64,000 nt of DNA from Sphingomonas sp. BK345 (GCF_014193845.1 NZ_JACHZX010000005.1:248001-312000), one strand, 5' to 3'; shown: positions 52,095-61,599, counted from the first letter of the stretch. Numbers and translations: made by a program. Notes: generated from the sequence alone by a model not told the origin.

Positions 52095-52546
52095 GCGTCG
52101 GTCTCCTCCAGCGTCTGACGCAGCTTGCGGAGCTGCGCGAGGAACTGCTCGATCTCGGCGGTGCTCCAGTCGGCGAGATGACGGTTCCAGCACTCGATCG
52201 CCTTGTCGCGGCAGCGCATCGCGGCGTCGCGCCCGGCGTCGGTCAGCGACAGGTTGACGACGCGGCGATCGTCCTCGCTGCGCGCGCGCTCGACGAGCCC
52301 GCGCGCTTCGAGCACATCGATCAGCCGGGTCATCGCGCCTTTGTCATAGGTGAGGTCGCGGGCCAGCGAGGCGCAGGTCGCCTCGGTGTCGAGGTGGATG
52401 GTGAGCAGCGTCGACCATTGCGAGGCGGTCAGCTCCTCCTCGGCGAACATCCGATCGAGCAGCGCCAGGTTGAGCTGGTTGCACCGCTTGATCAGATAGC
52501 CCGCCGAGTCATCGGGCATGAAATTGTCACGATTATAGAACGACAT
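52082..52546 (-). CDS. MarR-family transcriptional repressor of the efflux operon
   Basis: 154 aa. The MarR winged helix lies at about residues 35-115, with LTASQWSTLLTIHLDTEATCASLARDLTYDKGAMTRLIDVLEARGLVERARSEDDRR showing the helix-turn-helix and wing. A Cys at about 23 (RCNQLN) could sense oxidants or ligands. It is the first gene of the operon with the outer-membrane channel, emrA and emrB, resembling E. coli emrRAB. A perfect palindrome sits immediately upstream of its start (52550-52563), implying autorepression. An ATG at 52519 is an alternative start. Confidence 0.92.
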   Translation of the reverse strand: MSFYNRDNFMPDDSAGYLIKRCNQLNLALLDRMFAEEELTASQWSTLLTIHLDTEATCASLARDLTYDKGAMTRLIDVLEARGLVERARSEDDRRVVNLSLTDAGRDAAMRCRDKAIECWNRHLADWSTAEIEQFLAQLRKLRQTLEETDACAA

Positions 52547-52549
52547 TAA

Positions 52550-52563
52550 GTTGCCTTAGCAAC
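52550..52563. promoter_or_regulatory. MarR operator overlapping the ribosome-binding site of the repressor gene
   Basis: GTTGC-CTTA-GCAAC is a perfect palindrome within ATTAAGTTGCCTTAGCAACC, 3 bases upstream of the MarR start. On the minus strand it reads GCTAAGGCAAC, and AAGG is the likely ribosome-binding site. Binding here would block transcription of the efflux operon and possibly the divergent M16 gene. Confidence 0.7.
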
Positions 52564-52675
52564 CATTGCCGGTGCAGTCAATAATTGTATCGCGATGTTG
52601 CTGAGCGCCACGCTTGCGGGCGGTCGAGGGCCCGCTATGGTCGCCGCCGTCACCATCCCGCGGGAGCATCATCCG

Positions 52676-55546
52676 TTGACCTATCGTGCGTTCCTGGCCG
52701 CCGGCGCCGCGCTGGCGGTCCTCTCTGCTCCCGCTCACGCCCAGGCGCCCGCCGCCCGCTCCGCCGCGCCGCTGCCCGCCGCGGCGCCCGTGTCCGAGCT
52801 CGTCAAGGCGATCGACATCCCCTACCAGCAGTTTACGCTCGAGAACGGCCTGCGCGTGATCGTTCACACGGACCGTAAGGCGCCGATCGTCGCGATCAGC
52901 GTCTGGTACGACGTCGGCTCCAAGCACGAGCCGCAGGGCAAGACCGGCTTCGCGCACCTGTTCGAGCATCTGATGTTCAACGGCAGCGAGAACGCGCCGG
53001 GCGACTTCTTCGAGCCGCTCCAGCAGGTCGGCGCCACCGACTTCAACGGCACGACCTACTTCGACCGGACAAATTACTTCGAGACGGTGCCCACGGCCGC
53101 GCTCGACCGCGCCCTGTTCCTCGAGTCGGACCGGATGGGCTATCTCACCGGCGCGATCACCCAGAGTGTGCTCGACGAGCAGCGCGGCGTCGTCCAGAAC
53201 GAGAAGCGCCAGGGCGACAACCAGCCCTACGGCCTGCTGCGCTACAAGGCGACCGAGGGGTTGTTCCCCGCGAGCCATCCGTATGGGCACACCACGATCG
53301 GCTCGATGGCCGACCTCGACGCCGCCAGCCTCGCCGACGTAAAGGAGTGGTTCCGCAGCCATTACGGCCCCAACAACGCCGTCCTCGTGCTCGCCGGCGA
53401 CGTCGACCTCGCCACCGCGCGGGCCAAGGTGGAGAAATACTTCGGCGCGATCGCTGCTGGCCCGAAGAGCGTCGCGCCGCCCGCACCGGTGCCCTCGTCG
53501 CTGCCCGGCAAGGCCAGCGAGATCATGAAGGACCGCGTCGCCGCCACGCTGGTGATGAAGGAATGGGCTGTCCCCGGCCTCAACGACCGCGACGCGCCCG
53601 CGCTGGAGGTCGCCGCCGGCGTGCTCGGCGGGCTGGCGAGTTCGCGCTTCGACAATGTGCTGGTCAAGGGCGAGAAGCTCGCGGTGCAGGCGTCGGCGGA
53701 ATATGAGAGCTTCGCGCAGGTGGGCACCTTCCAGCTGATCGCCATGGTCCGGCCCGGCGTCGACGCGGCGCAGGTGCAGGCGCGGATGGACCAGCTCGTC
53801 GCCGACTTCATCAAGAACGGCCCCAGCGCCGACGAGGTCGCGCGCTACGTTACCAGCACTGTCTCGTCGCGGATCGGCGGGCTCGAGGCGGTCGGTGGCT
53901 TCGGCGGCAAAGCGGTGGCGCTCGCCGAGGGTGCGCTCTACTCGGACGATCCCGGCTTCTACAAGAAGCAGCTCGCCGCGCTCGCCGCGCAGACCCCCGC
54001 CAGCGTCCGCGCCGCCGCGGCCAAGTGGCTCACGCGCCCGGCCTATTCGCTCCAGATCGTCAACGGCCAGCGCGACGCTTATGCCGAGAGCAAGGTGCCG
54101 CCGCCCGCGCCGGTCAAGGAGGCGCCCGAGCAGCCGCCCAAGGGCACGCGCGGGCCGCTCCCCGACGTCGGCCCGATCGGCGCGCTCAGCTTCCCCAGGG
54201 TGGAGCGCGCGCGACTGTCGAACGGTATCGAGCTGGTCTACGCGCAGCGTACCGCGGTGCCGGTCACCCAGGCGGTGCTCAGCTTCGACGCGGGCGTCGC
54301 CGCCGACGTCGCCGACAAGCTCGGCACGCAGCAGCTGACGCTGGCGATGATGGACGAGGGCACGCGCGCGCTCGACTCGATCCAGATCGCGGAGGCGCGC
54401 GAGCGGCTCGGCGCGTCGATCTCGAGCGGCAGCAGCGCCGACCGCACGTCGCTGGGGCTGCGCGTGCCGAGCGCCAACCTCGACGCGGGCGCCGCGCTGT
54501 GGGCGAGCATCGCGCGCGAGCCCTCCTTCGCCGAGGCCGAGCTGGGGCGCGTCAAGACGCAGCAGCTCACCGCGATCGCCCAGGAGCTGACCAGCCCCAA
54601 CGGACTGGCGCGGCGCGTGCTGCCGAAGCTGGTCTCGCCCGGCTCGCCCTATGCCAAGGCGCAGGGCTCGGGCGATCCCGCGGCGGTCGCGGCGCTGACC
54701 CGCGCCGACCTGCTCGCCTTCCGCCAGGCCTGGCTGCGCCCCGACAAGGCGAAAATCTTCGTCGTCTCCGATCGCCCGCTCGCCGAGGTGCAGCGCGTGA
54801 TGGAGGCGCGCTTCGGCGACTGGCGCGCCGACGGCGCCGCGGGCAGCAAAACATTCCCGGCGCGGGTCACCTCGGCTAGCCCGCGCATCGTCGTGATCGA
54901 TCGCCCAGACAGCCCGCAGTCGCTGATCGCGGGGGGCGTGCAGACCGGGCTCAAGGGCACCGACGACCTGCTGCCGGTCGAGGTCGGCAACGACGCGCTC
55001 GGCGGCAGTTTCCTCGGCCGGCTCAACATGGACCTGCGCGAGAGCAAGCACTGGTCCTACGGTGTCGGCGGCAATTTCAGCCGCAACGCCTTCGCTGCCC
55101 CCTATGTGGTCTCGGCGCCGGTACAGGCCGACCAGACCGGCCCCGCTGTAGCGGCGTTGCGCGGCGACATCGCGCAATATCTCACGTCGCAGCCGATGAC
55201 GCAGGCCGAGTTCGAGCGCGCGATCAACGGCGGCACGCGCTCGCTCTCGGGCGAGTTCGAGACGTCGGACAACGTGCTCGATGCGATGCAGTCGAACGAC
55301 CTGTATCGCCGGCCCGACGATTATTATGCGACGCTCCCGCAGAAATACCGCGCGCTGACGCTGCCGCAGGTGACCGCGGCGACCAAGGCCGCGATCGACC
55401 CGTCGCGGTTCGTCTGGGTGGTGGTGGGCGAGGCGGCCAAGGTGAAGCCGCAGCTTGACTCCTTGGGGTTGCCGGTGGAGGTCATGGCGGCATCCGCGGT
55501 CGCGGGCGCGCCGCCTGCGGCGACGCCTGCCACCGCTACGAAGTGA
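52676..55546 (+). CDS. M16-family zinc protease (two-domain pitrilysin-like)
   Basis: 956 aa from the TTG at 52676, preceded by GGGAG. A signal peptide follows directly (TYRAFLAAGAALAVLSAPAHA-Q). The inverted zinc motif HLFEH (about 94-98) lies in GFAHLFEHLMFNGSENA, with a later zinc-ligand Glu expected near LDEQRGVVQNEKR. A second, inactive M16 half (from about 500) begins LSNGIELVYAQR. It degrades peptides in the periplasm. A plausible alternative start is ATG 52637, giving 13 more residues; the ATG 52595 is less likely. It is divergent from the MarR gene. Confidence 0.9.
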   Translation: MTYRAFLAAGAALAVLSAPAHAQAPAARSAAPLPAAAPVSELVKAIDIPYQQFTLENGLRVIVHTDRKAPIVAISVWYDVGSKHEPQGKTGFAHLFEHLMFNGSENAPGDFFEPLQQVGATDFNGTTYFDRTNYFETVPTAALDRALFLESDRMGYLTGAITQSVLDEQRGVVQNEKRQGDNQPYGLLRYKATEGLFPASHPYGHTTIGSMADLDAASLADVKEWFRSHYGPNNAVLVLAGDVDLATARAKVEKYFGAIAAGPKSVAPPAPVPSSLPGKASEIMKDRVAATLVMKEWAVPGLNDRDAPALEVAAGVLGGLASSRFDNVLVKGEKLAVQASAEYESFAQVGTFQLIAMVRPGVDAAQVQARMDQLVADFIKNGPSADEVARYVTSTVSSRIGGLEAVGGFGGKAVALAEGALYSDDPGFYKKQLAALAAQTPASVRAAAAKWLTRPAYSLQIVNGQRDAYAESKVPPPAPVKEAPEQPPKGTRGPLPDVGPIGALSFPRVERARLSNGIELVYAQRTAVPVTQAVLSFDAGVAADVADKLGTQQLTLAMMDEGTRALDSIQIAEARERLGASISSGSSADRTSLGLRVPSANLDAGAALWASIAREPSFAEAELGRVKTQQLTAIAQELTSPNGLARRVLPKLVSPGSPYAKAQGSGDPAAVAALTRADLLAFRQAWLRPDKAKIFVVSDRPLAEVQRVMEARFGDWRADGAAGSKTFPARVTSASPRIVVIDRPDSPQSLIAGGVQTGLKGTDDLLPVEVGNDALGGSFLGRLNMDLRESKHWSYGVGGNFSRNAFAAPYVVSAPVQADQTGPAVAALRGDIAQYLTSQPMTQAEFERAINGGTRSLSGEFETSDNVLDAMQSNDLYRRPDDYYATLPQKYRALTLPQVTAATKAAIDPSRFVWVVVGEAAKVKPQLDSLGLPVEVMAASAVAGAPPAATPATATK

Positions 55547-55556
55547 GGAGAGCGTG

Positions 55557-55856
55557 ATGGCCGGAGTCGACGGAACCTACGATTGCACCGTGAAGTCGCC
55601 GCTGGGCGACCAGAAGCTGACGCTGACGGTGACGTCGCAGGGCGACAGCTTCACCGGCCAGGCGTCGGGCGCGATGGGCGCGTCGGACGTTCAGGGTAGT
55701 GTGAACGGCGACACGCTGGCGTGGAAGCAGCAGATGACCTCGCCGATGCCGATGACGCTCGACATCTCCGCGACAGTGGACGGCGACACGATCACCGGCA
55801 GCGTCGGCGCGGGCGCGTTCGGCAGCTTCCCGCTGTCGGGCACGCGGGTGGGGTGA
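55557..55856 (+). CDS. Small beta-rich protein of unknown function
   Basis: 99 aa from the ATG at 55557, preceded by GAGGAG. Gly/Thr/Ser-rich repeats of beta-hairpin type (YDCTVKSPLGDQKLTLTV, then FTGQASGAMGASDVQGSV, DGDTITGSVGAG) suggest a small barrel related to DUF-type beta-sandwich proteins. No signal peptide, so probably cytoplasmic. It starts 10 bases after the M16 gene and is presumably cotranscribed. I recognise no function. Confidence 0.75.
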   Translation: MAGVDGTYDCTVKSPLGDQKLTLTVTSQGDSFTGQASGAMGASDVQGSVNGDTLAWKQQMTSPMPMTLDISATVDGDTITGSVGAGAFGSFPLSGTRVG

Positions 55857-55897
55857 GGTGAGCCCTTCCGCTAAAGGAAGGCCTTAACAAATCGAAC

Positions 55898-55993
55898 CGT
55901 CATCCCGGGCTTGACCCGGGATCCATCGTGTCGCGTGCACGGCGATCGTTGCACCTGCGGCGGCATGGATCCCGGCGCAAGGCCGGGATCACG
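55898..55993. repeat. Dispersed palindromic repeat, family A, copy 4
   Basis: 96 bases bounded by CGTCATCCCGG and CCGGGATCACG, with arms GCTTGACCCGGGATCCAT and ATGGATCCCGGCGCAAGGC. It lies between the small beta-rich gene and the convergent permease gene. Confidence 0.88.
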
Positions 55994-56040
55994 GTGTTTT
56001 TCGCCGTAGGGTCCTTAAGTGCCGGGGCGGGCATGGCGTT

Positions 56041-57165
56041 TCACGCGCGCCGGTCTCGGTGAGACGGCGACGCCCCACCCCAACCCTCCCCTGAGGGTGA
56101 GGGAGTATCCGGCGCCACGCGCTGCTCGGTGAGCACCTGCCAGCCGGTGATGAACAAAGCGCCGACCAGCGGCCCGACCACGATCCCGCTGAGGCCGACC
56201 AGGTCGATGCCGCCGAGCGTCGTCACCAGCACCAGCCAGTCGGGGATGCCGGTGTCGCGCCCCACCAGGATCGGGCGCAGAATATTGTCGGCGAGGCCGA
56301 TCACCAGCACGCCCGACAGGATCACCACCACCGCCTGCCAGATCGCGCCGGTGGCGAAGAGGTAGAGCGCGACCGGCGCCCAGATGATCGCCGGCCCCAC
56401 CGCCGGCAGCAGCGCGGCGATCGCCATCAGGATGCCCCAGAGCAGCGCCGCGGGCAGCCCGACGATCCAGAAGGTCACCGCGCCGAGCGCACCCTGCACG
56501 ATCGCGACCACGCCGGACCCCTTGATCGTGGCGCGCACCACCGCGACGAACTTGTCCGCGAGCTGGCCCGCCACGGCCGGCTCGAGCGGCAGTGCGCGCA
56601 CCACCGCTGGGCCGATCCGGTCGCCGTCGCGCAGCAGGAAGAAGGTGACGTAGAGGCCAACGCCGAACGCCAGCAGGAAGGCGGCAGCGTTGGCGCCGAT
56701 CGACAGCGCGCGGCGCGTCAGCGTGCTCGCGCTGTTGCTCACCGCCGCACTGAGCTGCGCCTGCGCGCGCTCGAAGCTGTTGAAGCCCGAGTTGTCGAGC
56801 ATGCCCTGCAGCCGGCGCGGGAGCGCGTCGTGCACCTGCTGGAAATAGGTCGCAAAATTGATCTGGCCGCCGCGAATTTGGGTGTAGACGCCCGCCGCCT
56901 GGTCGACGACGAGGCTGCCGACGATCAGCGCGGGGATCACCACCGCGACGGTGATGATCAGCAGCGTCACCGCCGCGACCATGTTGCGCCGGTCTGGCCA
57001 GCGCCGCAGCAGCCGCTGGTAGAGCGGCTGGAACAGCAGTGCCGCCAGCGCGGCCCAGAGCAGGGCGCCGAGGAAGCTCGACACCACCGCCACCAGCGCG
57101 ACGCTGATGAGCAGCAGGAACAGGAGCAAGCCGCCGTTCTCGACACGGCGCCGCGGGATCGTCAT
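56041..57165 (-). CDS. AI-2E family transporter (PerM/UPF0118)
   Basis: 374 aa from the ATG at 57165 (MTIPRRRVENGG). Eight predicted membrane helices with the family blocks ALLWAALAALLFQPLYQRLLRR, VGLYVTFFLLRDGDRI and the C-terminal GLADNILRPILVGRDTGIP and GGIDLVGLSGIVVGPLVGALF. Members export small molecules or ions; AI-2 itself is only one case. The last 23 residues (PDTPSPSGEGWGG...) are encoded by a dispersed GC-rich repeat, so the tail may be foreign to the fold. A longer start at 57270 is rejected. Confidence 0.88.
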   Translation of the reverse strand: MTIPRRRVENGGLLLFLLLISVALVAVVSSFLGALLWAALAALLFQPLYQRLLRRWPDRRNMVAAVTLLIITVAVVIPALIVGSLVVDQAAGVYTQIRGGQINFATYFQQVHDALPRRLQGMLDNSGFNSFERAQAQLSAAVSNSASTLTRRALSIGANAAAFLLAFGVGLYVTFFLLRDGDRIGPAVVRALPLEPAVAGQLADKFVAVVRATIKGSGVVAIVQGALGAVTFWIVGLPAALLWGILMAIAALLPAVGPAIIWAPVALYLFATGAIWQAVVVILSGVLVIGLADNILRPILVGRDTGIPDWLVLVTTLGGIDLVGLSGIVVGPLVGALFITGWQVLTEQRVAPDTPSPSGEGWGGASPSHRDRRA

Positions 57166-57329
57166 TCGGTAAACCTCGGGGATCGTTACGCCGGTGCAAC
57201 CCGCCGCGGGCGGCTTTGCTCCGCGGAGGATCGTCGCGGCGGCGGCAGCGCGTACGCCGATATGGGTCATCGCTTGATTGGATCGCGGCGAGCCGCGGGC
57301 TAGCGTCCGCTACACAATCGGGAACGTCG

Positions 57330-57941
57330 ATGCCTGATCTCACCGCCGCCGACCTCGACCGTCTCTATCCGCCGCCGGCCGAGTCGATCCAGCGCGCGGT
57401 GCTGCCGCGGCTGATCGATTGTCACGAGGCGTATCTCAAACAGGCTAGCTTCCTCTGCCTCGCCAGCGGGCGCGACGAGGGGCTCGACGTGTCGCCGCGC
57501 GGCGGCCCACCGGGCTTCGTCCGCGTGCTGGATCCGGCGCATGTCGCCTTCGCCGACTGGCCCGGCAACAATCGCATCGAAACGCTGCGCAATTTTGTCG
57601 AGGATGATCGGCTGGCGCTGCTCTTTCTCTTCCCCGGCCTCGACGTCTTTCTGCGCATCAATGGACGCGGTCGCATCAGCGACGACGCCGTCCTGCTCGA
57701 GTAACTGAGCGAGAGCGACAAGCGGCCCAAGACCGCCGTGGTGGTGGCGGTCGAGCAGGTGCTGTTCCACTGCGGAAAGGCGATCAACCGGGCGCGGCTC
57801 TGGGCACCGGAGGCACGGCTCGCGCGCGACGCCGTCCCATCGATCGGCGCGATGAAGGCGACGCTCAGCGGCGGGTCAGCCGCCGATGCCGCGCGGCTCG
57901 ACGCCGACTATCAGGAGGCGGTGCGGAAGGATCTCTACTGA
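57330..57941 (+). pseudogene. FMN-dependent PPOX-type flavoprotein gene interrupted by an in-frame stop
   Basis: The frame from the ATG at 57330 reads through 124 codons, matching the MSMEG_1061-like pyridoxamine-phosphate-oxidase family (CHEAYLKQASFLCLASGRDEGLDVSPRG, DWPGNNRIETLRNF, FPGLDVFLRINGRGRIS). It then hits TAA at 57702-57704. The same frame continues without shift for 78 more codons (KRPKTAVVVAVEQVLFHCG, RARLW, ending DYQEAVRKDLY) to TGA at 57939, and these match the missing C-terminal half. So a single codon change to TAA has split the gene. It may be a real pseudogene, a sequencing error or readthrough; in the first case the protein lacks its C-terminal part. Confidence 0.85.
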
Positions 57942-57959
57942 GGCGGAAAAGCCGCCTCA
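57939..57959. terminator. Bidirectional terminator hairpin shared by convergent genes
   Basis: TGAGGCGG (57939-57946) and CCGCCTCA (57952-57959) form a perfect 8-bp stem with loop AAAAG. The left arm begins with the stop codon of the flavoprotein gene and the right arm ends with that of purK. Confidence 0.7.
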
Positions 57960-59030
57960 GCGCGTCACGCGCGTGACATGCCCCATCTTGCGCCCGGCGC
58001 GGCTCTCGCGCTTGCCGTAGAGGTGGAGGTAGGCGCCCGGCTCGGCGACGATCTCGGGCCAGCGCTCCCACTCGTCGCCGATCAGATTTTCCATCGCCAC
58101 CTGCGCCGCGGTCAGCGCGGTGTCGCCCAGCGGCAGGCCGCAGATCGCACGGACGTGGTTGGCGAACTGCGACGTCGTCGCGCCCTCGATCGTCCAGTGG
58201 CCGCTGTTGTGGACGCGCGGCGCCATCTCGTTGAACACGGGGCCCTCGGCGCTCGCGAAATACTCGCAGGTGAGCACGCCGACATGGTCGAGCGCGTCGG
58301 CGATGCGCCCGGTCAGCGCCGCCGCCTCGGTCCATTGCCGCGCGATCTCGGGCGGGGCGGGGAGGGTGGAGCGATGGAGGATGCCGTCGCGATGCTCGTT
58401 CCACGGTGGCGGGTAGCTCGTCATCGCGCCATCGCGGCCGCGCACCAGCACGATCGAGAATTCGTGGCTGAACTCGACGAAGGCCTCGAGCACCGCCGGC
58501 CCGCCGATCGTCTCCCAGGCCGTGTCTGAGTCGGCGGGGGAGGCGAGCCGCGCCTGGCCCTTGCCGTCATAGCCGAAGCGCGTCGTCTTGAGCACCGCGG
58601 GGCAGCCGATCACGGTGATCGCGGCGTCGAGCTCCTCGCGCGAGGTCACCGCCTGCCAGCGCGCGGGGCGGCCGCCGACCTGCTCGACGAAGCTCTTCTC
58701 CTTCACCCGGTCCTGCGCCACCGCGAGGCTCTTCGGCCCGGGATAGACGGGGACGCGCTCGGCCAGCCATTCGACCGGGCCCGCGGCGACATTCTCGAAC
58801 TCATAGGTGACGACGTCGACCTGCGCGGCGAAGTCGGCGAGCACGACCTTGTTGTGATAGTCTGCGCGGGTTAGCGACGAGGCGGTCTGCGCCGCGACGC
58901 TCTCGCGATCGGGCGCGAGCACGTGGGTGCGATAGCCGAGATCTGCCGCGGCGCTGGCGATCATGCGCCCGAGCTGGCCGCCGCCGAGGATGCCGATCGT
59001 GCTGCCGGGCGGTATCGGCCAGACGCTCAT
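57957..59030 (-). CDS. purK: N5-carboxyaminoimidazole ribonucleotide synthetase
   Basis: 357 aa ATP-grasp enzyme. It opens with [20 protein letters not shown], the PurK hallmark, then [17 protein letters not shown] (ATP binding), [13 protein letters not shown] and [22 protein letters not shown]. It carboxylates AIR to N5-CAIR using ATP and bicarbonate in purine synthesis. Its ATG overlaps the purE stop by 4 bases, so the two enzymes of consecutive steps are coupled. The stop shares the hairpin at 57939-57959. Confidence 0.97.
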   Translation of the reverse strand: MSVWPIPPGSTIGILGGGQLGRMIASAAADLGYRTHVLAPDRESVAAQTASSLTRADYHNKVVLADFAAQVDVVTYEFENVAAGPVEWLAERVPVYPGPKSLAVAQDRVKEKSFVEQVGGRPARWQAVTSREELDAAITVIGCPAVLKTTRFGYDGKGQARLASPADSDTAWETIGGPAVLEAFVEFSHEFSIVLVRGRDGAMTSYPPPWNEHRDGILHRSTLPAPPEIARQWTEAAALTGRIADALDHVGVLTCEYFASAEGPVFNEMAPRVHNSGHWTIEGATTSQFANHVRAICGLPLGDTALTAAQVAMENLIGDEWERWPEIVAEPGAYLHLYGKRESRAGRKMGHVTRVTR

Positions 59031-59503
59031 GCCGGGTCGACCGCGACCGAGTCGGTCTGCCGCTCGCGCCAGGCCTGAAGGCGACTGGATAGCGCCTCGT
59101 CGCCGAGCGCCAGGATCGAGGCGGCGAGCAGGCCGGCGTTGATCGCGCCCGCCTTGCCGATCGCCAGCGTGCCGACCGGGACACCGCCCGGCATCTGCAC
59201 GATCGAGAGCAGGCTATCCATGCCCTTGAGCGCCTTGGACTCGACCGGCACGCCGAGCACCGGCAGATGCGTCATCGAGGCCGCCATGCCGGGGAGATGC
59301 GCCGCGCCGCCGGCGCCCGCGACGATCACCTGGAGGCCGCGTTCGGCGGCGCCGCTGGCGTAGTCGTAGAGCCGCTGCGGCGTGCGATGCGCCGAGACCA
59401 CCTTGGTCTCGTGCGCGACGCCGAGCGCGTCGAGCGTCTCGCTCGCGTGCCGCATCGTCTCCCAATCGGAGGTGGACCCCATGATGATGCCGACGCGCGC
59501 CAT
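59027..59503 (-). CDS. purE: N5-carboxyaminoimidazole ribonucleotide mutase
   Basis: 158 aa. [34 protein letters not shown] and [24 protein letters not shown] are the class I PurE motifs, with the substrate-binding Ser and catalytic His in SAHR. It converts N5-CAIR to CAIR. It starts the purE-purK operon; a 63-base gap separates it from the flavin oxidoreductase gene downstream of it on the opposite side. Confidence 0.97.
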   Translation of the reverse strand: MARVGIIMGSTSDWETMRHASETLDALGVAHETKVVSAHRTPQRLYDYASGAAERGLQVIVAGAGGAAHLPGMAASMTHLPVLGVPVESKALKGMDSLLSIVQMPGGVPVGTLAIGKAGAINAGLLAASILALGDEALSSRLQAWRERQTDSVAVDPA

Positions 59504-59566
59504 CGCGTGCGGTTAGCGGCGCGATGATGGCGGGGCAAGGGTGGGAATAACCGCCGAGCCGGCGAA

Positions 59567-60565
59567 TTACGCCGCGAGCTTGAGCTCCTGCATCGCGTCC
59601 GCCGCCAAGGCGATCGAGCGGCGGCGCGCCTGATGGTCGTAGACCGCGCTGGTGATCATCAGCTCGTCCACCCCGGTGCGCGCGACGAAGGCGTGGATGC
59701 CGCGCGCAACCTCGTCGCGTGTGCCGATCGCGCTCGCCGACAGCGCATGATCGAGGATCGCGGCATGCTGAGGCGGCAGCGAGGCGCGGTAGCCCGGCAC
59801 CGGCGGCTTCATCCGGCCGGGATTGCCGGTGCGCAGCGCGACGAACTGCTGCTGCTGCGAGCTGGCGATCAGCTCGGCCTCCTCGTGCGTGTCGGCGGCG
59901 AAGACGTTGAAGCCCGCCATGGCATAGGGACGCTCCAGCGCCGCGGACGGGCGGAAGTCGCGGCGGTAGATCGCCAGCGCCTGGTCGAGCGCGTCGGGCG
60001 CGAAATGCGAGGCGAAGGCGTAGGGCAGGCCCAGCATCGCGGCGAGCTGCGCGCCGAACAGGCTGGAACCCAGGATCCACATCTGCGGTTTCGCGCCGGC
60101 CCCAGGAGTGGCGGTGATGCCGGTGCGGCCGTCGTCGGCGAAATAGCTCTGCAGCTCGACCACGTCGCGCGGGAACTCGTTGGCGTCGCTGCTGAGGTTG
60201 CGGCGCAGCGCGTGCGCGACGCGTTGGTCCGAGCCGGGCGCGCGGCCGAGGCCGAGGTCGATGCGTCCGGGGAAGAGCGCGTCGAGCGTGCCGAACTGCT
60301 CGGCGATCTGGAGCGGCGCCGAGTTGGGCAGCATGATCCCGCCCGCGCCGACGCGGATCGTGCTGGTCGCCTGGCCGACATGCGCGATCACCACCGCGGT
60401 CGCCGCGGAGGCGATGCCGGTCATGCCGTGGTGCTCGGCGACCCAATAGCGGTTGTAGCCGAGCGCCTCGGCGTGGCGCGCGAGATCGGCGGCGTTGCGG
60501 AGCGACTCCGCGACCGAGCCGGACTCGGTGACGGGGACGAGATCGAGGAGCGAGAAGAGCGTCAT
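59567..60565 (-). CDS. LLM-class flavin-dependent oxidoreductase (luciferase-like)
   Basis: 332 aa from the ATG at 60565 ([12 protein letters not shown]). TIM-barrel flavin enzyme: [26 protein letters not shown], then [14 protein letters not shown] and [27 protein letters not shown] are typical of the MsnO8/YhbW-type bacterial luciferase relatives. It reduces or oxygenates a substrate with FMN and O2; the substrate is unknown. A longer start at 60712 is rejected because it runs into intergenic sequence. It is divergent from the HAD gene across a repeat-filled gap. Confidence 0.93.
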   Translation of the reverse strand: MTLFSLLDLVPVTESGSVAESLRNAADLARHAEALGYNRYWVAEHHGMTGIASAATAVVIAHVGQATSTIRVGAGGIMLPNSAPLQIAEQFGTLDALFPGRIDLGLGRAPGSDQRVAHALRRNLSSDANEFPRDVVELQSYFADDGRTGITATPGAGAKPQMWILGSSLFGAQLAAMLGLPYAFASHFAPDALDQALAIYRRDFRPSAALERPYAMAGFNVFAADTHEEAELIASSQQQQFVALRTGNPGRMKPPVPGYRASLPPQHAAILDHALSASAIGTRDEVARGIHAFVARTGVDELMITSAVYDHQARRRSIALAADAMQELKLAA

Positions 60566-60933
60566 GGGTGAGAGGTGGGGAGGCGCGTGGCGCTTCGCCA
60601 GACGAATGTGGCTTGGTGCAGGCGAAGCGTGGCTTGGGCGGGGTTGGCGCCCGGGGTTACGGTCGACTCCGTCGCTACAAGTTCGTGAACCACGGACGCC
60701 GCCAAACCTCATCGCGAACCGCTACCCTCCCTTCCGTCATCCCGGCGAAGGCCGGGATCCACGGTGCCGCGAACTCCAGTCGCGTTGCTCTCGCGAACGA
60801 GTGGATCCCGGAACGAGTCCGGGATGACGGCGGAATAAAAGATGGCGCTCGGACTGTCGGAGTGAAAACCCTGCCTCCCCGAGCACCGGGTAAGGGATGA
60901 CGCGCCGCGGCAAAGCCACTACAGCCCCGCGCC
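60566..60933. other. Intergenic region between the LLM and HAD genes
   Basis: 368 bases with no supported gene. It holds the family A repeat at 60735-60829; the rest should carry the divergent promoters. Frames such as 60495-60827 and 60568-60900 are repeat-derived and lack homology. Confidence 0.5.
60735..60829. repeat. Dispersed palindromic repeat, family A, copy 5
   Basis: 95 bases bounded by CGTCATCCCGG and CCGGGATGACG, with arms GGCCGGGATCCACGGTGCCGC and GTGGATCCCGGAACGAGTCC. The centre resembles copy 3 (GTGCCGC and GCTCTCGCG). Confidence 0.9.
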
Positions 60934-61599
60934 ATGCTGCCAGCGCTCGCGCACATCGACACCTGGATCTTCGATCTCGACAACACGCTCTATCCGGCGA
61001 GTGCCGACCTGTTCGCGCTGATCGACCGGCGCATGACCGCCTTCGTCGGCGACCTGCTCGGGCTCGATCCGGTCGAGGCGCGGCGGGTGCAGAGGGACTA
61101 TTTTCTCGGCCACGGCACCACGCTGGCCGGGCTGATGGCGAACCATGAGATCGATCCCGCCGCGTTCCTCTCGTATGTCCACGACATCGAGATGGACGCG
61201 CTGGAGGAGAACGCCCCGCTCGCTGCGGCGCTGGCGCGGCTGCCCGGGCGCAAACTGGTCTTCACCAACGGCGACAAGCCTTATGCACTCAAGGTGCTCG
61301 ACCGGCTCGGGCTCGGCGCCAGCTTCGAGGCGGTGCACGACATCACCGCGATGAACCTCGTGCCCAAGCCAGCGCCAGCCGCCTATCAGGGGCTGTGCGA
61401 GGCCTTCGGCATCGATCCCGCGCGTGCCCTGTTCGTCGAGGACATGGCGCGAAATCTCAGACCCGCCAAGGCGATCGGCATGGCGACGGTGTGGGTCGAC
61501 AACGGCTCCGAGCAGGACCACGACACCGACCGCTCCTACGTCGACTATCGCGTCACCGATCTCACCGCCTGGCTCGAGACCCTGTTGGAGGACCAATGA
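60934..61599 (+). CDS. HAD-family pyrimidine 5'-nucleotidase
   Basis: 221 aa. HAD motif I is [13 protein letters not shown] with the nucleophile Asp, motif II is LVFTNGDK, motif III is the Lys of [11 protein letters not shown] and motif IV is [14 protein letters not shown]. The LDNTLY version is typical of the SDT1/pyrimidine nucleotidase group. It removes phosphate from UMP/CMP-like substrates, or removes damaged nucleotides. It overlaps dapD by 4 bases, so the two are coupled although their pathways differ. Confidence 0.93.
   Translation: MLPALAHIDTWIFDLDNTLYPASADLFALIDRRMTAFVGDLLGLDPVEARRVQRDYFLGHGTTLAGLMANHEIDPAAFLSYVHDIEMDALEENAPLAAALARLPGRKLVFTNGDKPYALKVLDRLGLGASFEAVHDITAMNLVPKPAPAAYQGLCEAFGIDPARALFVEDMARNLRPAKAIGMATVWVDNGSEQDHDTDRSYVDYRVTDLTAWLETLLEDQ

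Noticed and set aside
52556..55177. 873-codon open frame on the minus strand
   Set aside because: Antisense to the M16 protease gene, low-complexity Arg/Ala/Glu composition, no motif.
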